Below are positions 34,425-43,982 of a DNA stretch of 64,000 nt, piece by piece. The notes under the pieces are model-generated. The model did no database searches. It worked only from the letters and a program-made list of their open reading frames with translations, and was not told the origin of the DNA. How positions within the stretch are numbered: the stretch's first letter is position 1; each line of letters opens with the position of its first letter. The position numbers and the translations under genes were made by a program. The stretch is from Macrotis lagotis (lineage: Eukaryota; Chordata; Mammalia; Peramelemorphia; Peramelidae). The DNA lies in the NCBI RefSeq assembly GCF_037893015.1, contig NC_133660.1, positions 284,453,578 to 284,517,577 on the forward strand, written 5' to 3'.

Positions 34425-34740
34425 GCTGCCGGCGGGGCTCCCGCATCGTCCGAGCCCGGGGCCGGGGGCAGGCGCCAGGGGAGCCCCATGGCGGGCCGCG
34501 GGGCGCGGGCTGCGGCGGGGACACGGGGCGGCCGGCGGCGGGGGGCCGAGCCCGGGCGGCTCATGTGACCCAGACACGCGCTGCCCCCGGGGGAGGGGCC
34601 GGGGGAGGGGGCACCCCCGGGCCGGGCCGCGCACGCCCCCTCCCTCCCCCTGCCCGGTGGACAGCGCCCACGTGGGAGGCGGGGGAGCCCCAAGAAGCAG
34701 CGCCGCCGCCGGGCGCGGGGAGCCGGGCCCTGGCCCGAGG
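33900..34740 (-). promoter_or_regulatory. VEGFB: CpG island and promoter of VEGFB
   Basis: CpG-dense block around the VEGFB start codon at 34424. It contains several GC-box-like runs and a gcccacgtggga palindrome near 34667-34677 (E-box CACGTG). The upstream gene's poly(A) signal at 34776 leaves only about 350 bp between the end of DNAJC4 and the VEGFB ATG. Confidence 0.7.
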
Positions 34741-34775
34741 CACGAGGGAGGAGCCAGACACCCACTGACGAGGAC

Positions 34776-34781
34776 TTTATT
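34776..34781 (-). terminator. DNAJC4: Poly(A) signal of DNAJC4
   Basis: AATAAA on the minus strand 228 bases after the DNAJC4 stop codon, just beyond the 33-bp tandem repeat. Confidence 0.9.
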
Positions 34782-34819
34782 ACACTCGGGCAGCCAGGGC
34801 GGCCAGCACAGGGCGCCCC

Positions 34820-34984
34820 GATGGGCAGGGCACTCGGATGTGCTGGGCACCCGATGAGCAGGGCACTCGCATGTGCTGGGCACCCGATGAGCAGGGCACT
34901 CGCATGTGCTGGGCACCCGATGAGCAGGGCACTCCGATGTGCTGGGCACCCGATGAGCAGGGCACTCCGATGTGCTGGGCATCC
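34820..34984. repeat. 33-bp tandem repeat, five copies, in the DNAJC4 3' UTR
   Basis: Five head-to-tail units of exactly 33 bp, each starting gatgagcagggcactc (gatgggcag in the first) and ending tgtgctgggcaccc. Variation is confined to one or two bases after gcactc. The repeat makes up most of the 3' UTR. Confidence 0.95.
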
Positions 34985-35008
34985 CGGCTGCCCCTCCAGG
35001 GTCTCAAG

Positions 35009-37506
35009 TCACTTCCTGGGTGGCCCAGGGGGTGGCTGGGGGCTCTGGGCCTTCTGCAGTCTCTCCTGCTGGAGCCTGGCTCTGTTCTCCCTGGAGGGGG
35101 AAAGACTGAGATGACCCCAGGAGCAGGGGAGGGTCCAAGGGGCAGGGCCTCAGGATGGGGAGGGAAGCCCTGGCTAGGAGCCTCTAAGGCTAACGAAAAC
35201 CAGAACCTCCTCCTGCCCACCCCCTCCCTGGGGAGCCCAGGCTCTGCCCCCGGCCCTTGGACCGCCCCCAAGGTCTCAGTTGGGTTCTCCATCAGCCGGA
35301 GACCCTGCTGGGGTGGGGGGCAGGGATTGCCTCGGCCTTCAGCTTTGTAGCTGTGCCCCCACCCCCACCCAGGTGGCTGGGCTCTGGGCCCAGAAGGCCT
35401 GGCTTATTCTAGGCTTGTGGATGGACTGCGATGGGTGGTGTCCCCAGCAGCCAGGCCCTGGGGGCTGGGGTAGGGGGCAGAGACCTTGCCCGGCTTCTGC
35501 TCTCGTTGTAGATGGCCATGATAACTCGGTCTTTCTCATCCATAAAGCTTCGGTGCACCTGCTCCAGCTTCCTGCAGAAGGACGAGCCCAGGTGACTATA
35601 GCACTCCCCTTATCCCACCCCCCCAGCCTCCTCACCCCACCACCCCACCTACCTGAAGGCGATGTAGTGCATCACCATGCCCCCCAGCATCAGCAGAAGG
35701 CAGTAGCCCAGAACCCGATGGTTTTGCTCCTGCTGCCTCTGCCGAGCCCTGTGGGAGTCCTCGGGGTGCACTCTGTGGAACTGGGCCCAATAGCGGGCAT
35801 CATCCGAGGACCAGGAGCTGCAGGGGAACAGGACCAGCTGAGAGGGGAGGCCTGGGCTTGGGGCCAGGGTAAGAGGAGCAGGGGGGTGACACAGAGCAGA
35901 GTGGGGGTCTGGCCTTCACCTGGAGGCCTGCCTGGAGCTCTGGGAGGGAGGCTGGGAGGTGTGTGGCCGGGGAGGTGGGCTGGAGCCTCGAAGGGAGAGC
36001 AGGCTGTCATAGTCTCGCCGGCTGGCTTCCTTGCTCAGGACCCTGTAGGCTTCGTTCAGCTCCACAAACTGGTTGTGGAGAGCGGGGTTCTTTGGGTCTC
36101 GGTCGGGGTGCAGCTGGGGGTGGAGGTGGGAGACTAGTAACTGGCTGGGGGCACACCCAGTCTGCCGTTCCCGGGGAAGGGCTTCCCAGCACCGACTTTG
36201 GAGCTCAGGCCCAGACAAGTTGTTTCCATCCATCTCTCAATCCGGTTCCTCCATCAGCCTCCCAGGGTGCACCCAGACCAGGAGACTCTTCTCCCTGCCC
36301 CCCAGTGTTCCCTATTGTACACATCTGATAAATGGACTTTGGAATCCTGTGTATCACAAGCATCTGTGGACTGGGAGCTCCATGAGGGGAGGTCACCAGT
36401 CTTGCCTAAATGTGGTGGCCCCCAGTGCAAACAGTGGGGGCCTAATAAACGTTTGGAAGCCTGAAAGGACTGCATTTTGTAGGACAAAGGGGATGAAAGG
36501 GTCCAAAGCCGGCTCCCCGAGCTTCTGGGTGTCCCTAGTGAGGCCCCAGCTCTTACCCCATGCCCTGGCCTGGCCATGGGCCCGGGTGTTTCTCAACCAA
36601 AAAGGCCACTCAGGGCAGGCTATTTCAGGTGACTACCCCCCCTGTCTTGCCTCACCTCCCCATGATCTCCCCAGGTCTTCCTGGGCACTCCCCCTCCTCA
36701 GACTCTAGGCCCTCCTCTTTGCCCAATCTCCCCCAAGGCTCATAGGGCTGTCCGGGTCTAGAACCCTGCCACACACACACACACACACACACCCTGGCTT
36801 TCCAGGACCCACTGGAGAGAGGGTTCCCAAAGTCTCTGCCCTTGCCAAGCCTGTGGCCGGGGAGGTCCGGGCAGTGACTCGTCCAAGGTCACAAAGCTCA
36901 CAAGAGGCAGGACAGGTCTTGACTGGAGCCCAAGGCTCCTTGCCCTACTGAGCACTTGGAAAGAGTTGGGGGGTGGGGCCGGCCCTCAGCACCTCCCTCC
37001 TCCCACCCTCCAGCCTCCCCGCCCAGACTCACACCTCTTTGGACTTGGCAAAAAAAGCCTGTTTGACTTCCTTCATGCTGGCATCTGGACAGATCCCCAG
37101 AAGCTCATAATAGTTACTTTGTCTTGCCCTGCATAGAAGATGGGGGGGATCGGATAGTCTGGGAGCCCCAAAATAACGGGATTGCACCTGGTCACCCAGG
37201 AGATGGCCAAGTGCAGCCTCCCCTACCGGCGACCTCAGAGGTCAGCATCAATGCCCTTGTGGGGAAATGGAGGGCCAGAAAGGGGGCAGGAGTGGCACAG
37301 GCCAGTGGCTGAGCCGAGGCCCCGACCTACGGAAGAGAGGGCTCCCCAGACAGGTCAGCCTCAAGTCGGCCAAACGCCTCATGTCTCAAGGCTGGGGTCC
37401 CCCCCCCCACTGGCCAGACTCACCTCAGGCTGAGAGTGGAGCTGAGGAGCCTGGCGGGGGGAGGGCAGCGAGGGCAGAGCTGGGACAGCCGGCGGAGGAA
37501 GGGCAT
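35009..37506 (-). CDS. DNAJC4: DnaJ homolog subfamily C member 4
   Basis: Membrane-anchored J-domain co-chaperone that stimulates Hsp70 ATPase activity; its clients are poorly known. Coding exons: 37506-37424, 37128-37035, 36113-35920, 35817-35653, 35571-35485, 35090-35009. They give 234 residues (human 241). The N-terminus (MPFLRRLSQLCPRCPPPARL) is basic and targeting-like. The J domain is at about residues 32-100: NYYELLGICPDASMKEVKQA, the HPD motif in LHPDRDPKNP, and FVELNEAYRVLSKEASRRDY. A Ser/Pro-rich spacer leads to a single transmembrane segment (VLGYCLLLMLGGMVMHYIAF), then a charged C-terminal coil (ENRARLQQERLQKAQ). The start is the first ATG in exon 2 and aligns with human. A possible non-coding first exon ends near 37977. 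Confidence 0.95.
36325..36470 (+). repeat. L2-like LINE 3' end fragment
   Basis: The words ctgggagctccatgagggga and gtgggggcctaataaacgtt match the conserved L2 3' terminus (gagctccatgaggg...caataaatgtt). It lies in a DNAJC4 intron. Confidence 0.6.
36771..36793. repeat. (CA)n microsatellite
   Basis: About eleven CA units in a DNAJC4 intron. Confidence 0.95.
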
Positions 37507-37729
37507 GGCCGTGCCTAGGAGAGATGACCGGGGGGCCGGGGAGGACCCACAAAAGCCCCCCGGGACTGCACTGCACCAGGGAGTCTCGGAGTTCCCCTGG
37601 TGGGGGCTGGGGGCGTTGGGGGGCTAACCGTAGCGGGGCTGGCCTTGGCTGGGCTCCCCGAGGAGGGGGCTGGGGGGCTTCTGTCACTGGGGACCCCCCC
37701 GATTTGGCTCCCATTGGGGATCTGAAGGA

Positions 37730-38275
37730 GGGGAAGAGAAGGTCTGTGGACGAGGCCGGAGGAGCCCCGCGACCCCCGGGTGCCAGGGCCAGGGCGGCTC
37801 AGTGCACATGGGGGGTGGGGGGCGTCTCGGGCGGCGGGGGTCCGCCCGAGGGGGAAACTGAGGCAGAGGGGCTCTCCCTCCAGGCCCGCGCCCCCGCCCC
37901 CCCGCCTCGCTCTGGGGGAGGGGCCGGGCCTGAGGCCCCGCCCCCGCCGGCCCCCCACGTCCGCCCGGACACTCACGGGAGCTCCGCCGCCCGACGCCCG
38001 CGCCGCCATTTCCTTCTCCCGCTCGGGCCACGCCCCCGCCCTCCGAGCTTCCGATTGGTCCTCGCTGCTCCTAGTCCCGCCCCCCGGGTCCGCACATACC
38101 CCCGACGTTGCCCCACCCACCGCCCCCTTCCGCTGCTCCCATTGGTCCTGGCGCTCCTAGGCCCGCCCAGCAAGCGGCGGAGGCGGAGGGAGCGGCCCGG
38201 GGCTCCGCCCCTTCCCCGCCCCTCTACCTCCTGGCCTACCTGAGGGGGCGCCGGACACCGGCCCCCCCCCCCCCC
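37730..38275 (-). promoter_or_regulatory. DNAJC4: CpG-rich promoter of DNAJC4
   Basis: GC-rich block upstream of the DNAJC4 ATG. Two near-identical modules, each attggtcct followed by gctcctag and cccgccc (about 38054-38080 and 38141-38167), carry a CCAAT box on the minus strand next to a GC box. A donor (c|gtgagtg) near 37976 could end a non-coding first exon; an ATG at 38009 in that exon would make only an upstream open frame. Confidence 0.6.
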
Positions 38276-38279
38276 CAGC

Positions 38280-39045
38280 ACCTTCGTGTGACCGAGCTGG
38301 GAACTGAGGCCCAGGGAGGCCACATGCGAAGCCAGTGCCAGAAGCAGGATTCGAACTCGCCCCTCTGCACCTGAGTGATCTGGGCGGCCCCCTGCCCGTC
38401 CTCCAGCACACACAGGTGGGGAAACTGAGGCCCAGAGCCCGGAAAAGCTGTGCCCAGCATCCCAGAGCGCGGCCCCTGGAGTCAGCTCCTCGCCTCTTTG
38501 TGCCTCAGTTTCCCCAGCTGTTAGGTGAAGGTGGATCAGAGCTGCGCCTCTTCATCTGGGTCTTGAGGAGCTTTTAGAAATGGCGTAACGGCCTTTCCAT
38601 AGAAGCTCTGCTACCTGCCCTGGCCGCTGGGGGGGTGGGCCCACTGCCCCGCCCCAAGGTCCTAGCCCCCAAGGTGGGCCGGACTCCCTGGGGGCTCCCC
38701 GAGAAGGCCCGTGCTCAGGCTTTGTGACCATAGAGGAGTGCCTTACTGCTTGCCTCGGATCATGGCCCCTAGCTCACAGCGTTGTTTGTGGGAGGGGGTA
38801 TCGGATTTATTTTATTTTGTTAAAATTTCCCAACTACATTTTAATCTTGCCCCCCCCTCCCAAAACAAAGGAACCCCTGGGCTAGATGTCTGCAAGGTCT
38901 GCGCCAACTCTTAAATTCCAGAATTGTATAGGGAGGGAAGATTGAGGTCACACAGTAAGTTCATGTCTCTTTGTACATTTTGGAGAAACTGAGGCACCAG
39001 CCCTCCCGGAGTATTCCTCAAACAAGACCGAGTGAACCCCACCGC
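38280..39045. other. Gap between the DNAJC4 promoter and the NUDT22 3' end
   Basis: No exon found. MIR-like scraps are suggested by gaggcccagggaggccacat and gcctcagtttccccagctgt. A short AT-rich stretch (38805-38850) looks like repeat debris but was not classified. Confidence 0.45.
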
Positions 39046-39061
39046 TCCAAGAATAAATCCT

Positions 39062-39067
39062 TTTATT
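39062..39067 (-). terminator. NUDT22: Poly(A) signal of NUDT22
   Basis: AATAAA on the minus strand, about 60 bases beyond the NUDT22 stop codon. Confidence 0.9.
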
Positions 39068-39127
39068 GTCTGTACAGTCCAGGAAAGAAGGGTAGGGGTG
39101 TGCTGAGAAGAGCGCAAGAGGCCTTCC

Positions 39128-42100
39128 TTAAGCCGGCCTGGCCTGGACCAGGTTGTAGAGCAAAATGGCGCCCTTGGCCGAAGGACAGAGCTCAGCCCAG
39201 GCTTCCGAATCCTCCTGAAGGCGTCGGACTCTCTGTGTGGACGCATTGGACTTGGATAAGCGTTTGAGACCCTTAGCTGTCCTCCCTTCCCCACCCTGAC
39301 CCCTATCCCCACCCCCAGCTGTTCCCGGGCATCCGTGTCTCCTCCTGGCCTTCTTCCCACTGGAAGGGACCTCAGCGGGCCGGCCATCTACCCAGCCTCC
39401 CTCTTTGCCGGAGAGGGAGCCATTCAGCCTGGGATCCTTCTCCCATGTGCCAGCCCTTCAAGAAGATGGCCTTCTCTTCTCCAGGATAGACGTTTCCATT
39501 TCTTTCCCCCCTGCCGGGGCTGTGACCATCCTTCTCCAAAGGAGCCACCCCCCTCCACGCAGGCTTCTTCCCAATGTGCCAGTGCCTCCGTCTTCACGAA
39601 TTCTCCCGGAGCTGGCCGCCCACCTCAACCCTAAGACCTTATTGCACCCAGGAGCTAGCCGCTGACCAGACCCACCACTCACACCTTGCGCTGGGGCCCA
39701 AGACTTGCATCCAACCGAGACTTTTGAAAACGTCATCTTGGCCTGGGGACATCTTCAATCAGCTTTACTTTCCGCCTAGGTGACTTGGGGCAAATCCTTT
39801 CCTTCTCAAAGTTTCACCAGCAGCCCTTGGGGCAGCCAGACCTTACTCTCACTCCCCAGCATCCACTAGAGACCTCGGCCTCCTGCTCCCAGCTCTTACC
39901 TGCACTTCCATGAAAATGATGTCTGTGGACTCGTGGGCTTCCAAGCCGCCGGCCAAATAGAAGCTCTTCACCTGCTCAGAGGTCAGACTACAGCTAAAGG
40001 AGGTAGGGGAGATTGGCTCCTGAGGAGAGGGCGGAGCCCCAAAGCACAATCCTGCCCTGGGGTCCCAGTTACCCGGATCTCGGTTCCCCCAGCCCACTCC
40101 TGTCCTAGAAGATCGAGAGCAAGGTGCTTGAAAATGAACCTTTCTAAGTCATGTCCCTCTGGGGACTTGAAGCTTCCCTAAAAAATGAGCCCTGACTGAG
40201 GCTTCTTAGGCTTATTCAGGACGTGACTGTTGCTAAAAGAGTTGCATATTAAAATATTTGTGCCCTGGTCCCCTCCCTAGTTCTGCCCCAGAAACAAGAA
40301 GTGCCCATCCCCTGCAGGATGGCCAGTTACCTGATAGAGAATTCAGCACTGGCCCTTCCCGCACTGGTCTCATTTCGGGCAATGCCCAGCAGGAGGGGGC
40401 GACTCAAAGTAGACAGCGGCAGATTCACCTGGTGGGGATGGGGGTCTGAGGTCAGGGGGAATTTCCCCAGCTCCTGCCCCCCCCCCCCACATCTCGCCAG
40501 CCTCAGGCTCAGCCCCCTCACCTCATCCCGGATCTCCTGCAGGATGGAAGAGAACAACTCCCGTACCACCAGCTCCTCTGCTAGATCCTGGTGCCGAGGA
40601 GTCTCCCCAGGAAACAGGGCCTACAAGGAGGCAGCCGCGGCTCACTCCCTCTTCCGGGGGCAGCCCACCCTCTTGGGCAGAAGTCTCCAAGGAGCCTCGC
40701 CAGCAGGGCCCCACTAGCTCTGCTCCCTTCATCCCAGACCCGCTGAAGTGCATTGCACCGGGAGAGGAAAAGAGAGGGCAGTAGGCTGAGCGGAAAAGAG
40801 CCAAGCTCTCAGAACCAGGCTCCTGGCCTGGCTCTGACTCGGTTTTGCTTCCCTTTCCTTTCCAATAAAGCATCCCAAGGACTAGAAAATGGACCTGGGA
40901 TTTTCTGGGAGGAGGAACTCCTTCCCTTAATGCAGTCATCACCTTCTCTGCCCCAAGAGTCAGAAACATCCTGACCTGCCCAGGGCCACACAGCCAGGAG
41001 GGGTCTCCCCTACTCCAGTGGCAGCTCTTTATAATAAAGAAGAAAAACCATCAGGTCAGCAAAACAAATCAACATGTGAACAGCTGGACAGTAGAGGCCG
41101 GGTTCCACACCCATGGTCCTCCACCCAGCAAAGGGCCTATCACGAACCCTGAGGCGGCCTACTGCCTGCCACCCACAGATACTCACCCTCGACTCTCTCC
41201 AGGCCTCCAGGCTTTTATTACCAAAGGTCCAATGGACATTTTGAAGAGAACATTTCCTGAGGCAACTGACTCCACGTATCCAATAGCTCTTCCATGGCTA
41301 TCTGTCTCTGCCCGGATGGCCAATTCCCCTGGTATTGACCCTCCCTGTCTCATCCCTGGACTATAGACTAGGGGGAAGAGAGGGGGGTCTGCTTGCCTCT
41401 CCCCCTCCAGTCCAGTCCATCCTCTACTCAGTCACCAAAGGGATGTTCTGAAAGCCCAGGTCTGATCATGTTATAACACGGCCTGTTTTCAGAGAACATC
41501 TATGACTTCCTATTATCATATGTGTTAAACAGAAGCTCCTCTGTTGGACACTTAGGGACACTTAAGGTCTGAAGTCAGCAAGATCTGAGTTCTAATCTGA
41601 CCTCAGATACTCTCTGTGTGTGTGATCCCCATTAAGTCTTTTACTGTAAACTGTCTGTCTTGGTTTCCTCAACTATCAGATGGAGATAATAAGAGCACTT
41701 CCTTCCCAGGATTGTCATGAGGATCACATGAAATCATTTTTGTGAAGGGCTTAGCACATAGTAGGGGCTTAATAAAACTCACTTCCTCCTTTCCTTCCTT
41801 CATATTTGGAATGCCTTTCCTGCTCACCTCCCTCTTAGAATCCCTGCTTCCCTTCAAACCTCAGTGAGCAACACCCTCTCTACAAGGGTGCTGATCCCTG
41901 ATGCCCCCTGTTATTCTCCATAAAATACTTTGTATTTTTTTATATATTTGCCTCCAAATGTGCATCTTGCCATCATCACTGGAAGGTAAAATCGTAGGGT
42001 CATAGACTGAGAGGGACCTAGAAAAGGACCTTAGAAGCCATTGTGTTCTACTTCCTCCATTTACAGATGGGGAAAATGAGGCAAAGAAGGTACATGGCTA

Positions 42101-43252
42101 GCTAGACTAGCAGAGATCAGATTGCTAGAGTAGAAAGGATCTGAGGCAGGATTTGAACCCAGATCTTCCTGCTGCTGTGTTTGGTGTCCTATCCATTAGA
42201 CGGCACTGCCCCTCAGGCGTTTCACTCCACTGGGGACGTCTTTCCCATTTCTTCAGACATTCTCCTCAATAATTTCATTTCCCTCATTCAATACATATAT
42301 TTTGAACATCTGCTTGCTCTGTAGATGCTGGTGTTGGGAGAGAAGACACAAGGGGTAGTGACCTCGGTCCATCCATGATTGCCTCACCCTACCACCTACC
42401 ACTGCCGTGCTTTCCTTCCTCAGGTAGGCTGGCTCTCGGCCCTCAGACCCTGGGTCCCTTTTCTCACAGCTCTGGACAGTTAGAGTGGGGGAGAAAAGGA
42501 CAAATGAGACCCTAAGTGTACAGCTTCCCCACATCTCTGCCCCTAATTCTTTTCTTTTTTGCAAGGGAATGGGGTTGAATGACTTGCCCAAGGTCACACA
42601 GCTAGGTACTTATTAAGTGTCTGAGGCTGGACTTGAACTCAGGTACTCCTGACTCTAAGGCTGGTACTCTATCTGCTGTGCCACCTAGCTGACCCTCCTT
42701 GCTTTTAGGTCTTCTAGTGGCTTGTTTTGCTTGGGCTTTCTTTGCCTGTTTCTGCAGGGTGTAGGTGCTCACCTGAGGCTCAGGGTGCCCCCCTGGCACA
42801 TCTACCAGCCCAGGGGCCTCAGCCACCCTCAGAGACCGGCGTAGAAAGACCAGGAAGCCATCCAAAGTGCCCAGCACGGCACCTACTCCCAGTGGGTCTG
42901 CCAAGTAGGCTTGGGCATCTCCCCAGTCAGCTTTTCCCTGGCACCGCAGTCTGCCCGCTGTAGCAGCCCAGTTGGTGCCTAAGAAGTCCTGGTAGGAGGT
43001 GAGGCCCAGACGCAGTGTCAGGTAAGGCCCACCAGGGTCAGGGGGCCCCAGGGTGGCTGAGTGCAGTCGAAACTTGGGAGCATTGAAGAGCCAGGGCTGG
43101 GTCTGGCGGCGGGCCTTCCAAGCCGCGATGATGGAGTCCTCTCCTCCGGGCAGTGGGCGCCGGTCATAAGCTGGGCTCAACTCTGCCCGCACCTGCTCTT
43201 CTGCGAGCCCACCCAGTGGGCACTGGACAAGGAGGGAGACCTCAGGATCCAT
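39128..43252 (-). CDS. NUDT22: UDP-glucose diphosphatase NUDT22 (Nudix family)
   Basis: Nudix-like hydrolase; the human enzyme splits UDP-glucose and UDP-galactose into the sugar 1-phosphate and UMP. Coding exons: 43252-42773, 40620-40522, 40428-40331, 39993-39900, 39232-39128. The product has 291 residues (human 303). The long first coding exon holds the N-terminal domain ([46 protein letters not shown]). The divergent Nudix segment spans exons 1-3: [12 protein letters not shown], then [17 protein letters not shown] and [20 protein letters not shown]. The C-terminus runs [35 protein letters not shown]. The start is the only good ATG and aligns with human. It is divergent from TRPT1. Intron 1 (about 2.1 kb) is packed with SINE, MIR and L2 debris. 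Confidence 0.95.
41400..41985 (+). repeat. L2 LINE fragments interrupted by a MIR
   Basis: The words gtccatcctctactcagtca and aggtctgatcatgtta at 41405-41520, and cttcaaacctcagtgagcaa and aaaatactttgtattt at 41830-41945, are L2 3' region. Between them (about 41550-41790) a MIR shows cagcaagatctgagttctaa and gggcttagcacatagtaggg. All lie in NUDT22 intron 1. Confidence 0.6.
42055..42215 (-). repeat. MIR-like SINE fragment
   Basis: The words catttacagatggggaaaat, ggatttgaacccagatcttc and tatccattagacggcactgc, in reverse orientation in NUDT22 intron 1. Confidence 0.65.
42550..42696 (-). mobile_element. Marsupial tRNA-derived SINE in NUDT22 intron 1
   Basis: The words gcaagggaatggggttgaat, aaggtcacacagctaggtac and gccacctagctgaccc. 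It lies about 75 bases past the first coding exon's donor. No clean target duplication was seen. Confidence 0.85.
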
Positions 43253-43289
43253 GGAGGGGAGGGGCTGAGGCTAGTGGGAGGCACCGCAA

Positions 43290-43980
43290 GATCTGGAAGA
43301 GAGAGATGGGGCAGTTAGCATCGCCCGGCAGGACATCTCCTGCCAACTGCAGGCCTCTTGTGCCGCACCCCCAGTTGCCCAGCACCGACTCAGTGGGCAG
43401 TTTGCAGCTGCTGCTGCTGCCACTTCCGGGGCCTCCAGCTCAGCTGGGCCTGGGCTCCTCCCCTCCATGAACGAAAGCGGAAGGGAAGTCTCTCCCCCTC
43501 TCATTGGCTGCTCTAGGGCCCGGATCCGGCGGGCCTGCCCCTGGTGGGAGCTGGTGAGGCTCGGCCGGCCTAGATTTCTAGGCCCAGTAGGGCCCATCTG
43601 TCTCACAACCCACGCTTACAGTTGGGGAAATGAGGCCTGGGGAGGGGGCGCTGGGCCCGGCCCTGGGTCAGCCAGGTGGAAGGAAGCTGGGGGGGTCTCC
43701 TTCTCTGGCTCTGCTGCCTTTCTGGACTTGGGGGAGCCCAGCTGGGGCTCCATCACTGAGCCCTCCCCTCCCAGCTCCCAGGCGGGGCACAGAGGGAAGG
43801 CTGTGGGTTAGGGGTTCGAGCTTTGGTCTCTTAGGCCTGAGCATGCTCCCCCCCATCCCAATGACTTGGGTGACTCGCCAGCTTCCTGGAGTTTCCTGCT
43901 CTGTAAAATGAGGCAGACAGACCAGGAAAATTGAAATACAGCTCTAAACCCTGTGTTCCTAGGTGCCTGGGGAGTGAGGG
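43290..43980. promoter_or_regulatory. Bidirectional promoter region of NUDT22 and TRPT1
   Basis: The two start codons point away from each other, 731 bases apart. The interval has ETS-type sites (cacttccggg at about 43420, gcggaaggg at about 43478) and a CCAAT box in reverse (cattggct at about 43503). 5' UTR exons of both genes must lie here but were not resolved. Confidence 0.6.
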
Positions 43981-43982
43981 CC

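Noticed and set aside
38805-38850. AT-rich ttattttattttgttaaaat segment as a promoter or retroelement end
   Set aside because: Too short and too simple to assign; left unclassified.
42602-42770. Extension of the first NUDT22 coding exon to [13 protein letters not shown]
   Set aside because: This is read-through past the splice donor at 42773 into intron and SINE sequence. The orthologue continues instead in the exon at 40620.
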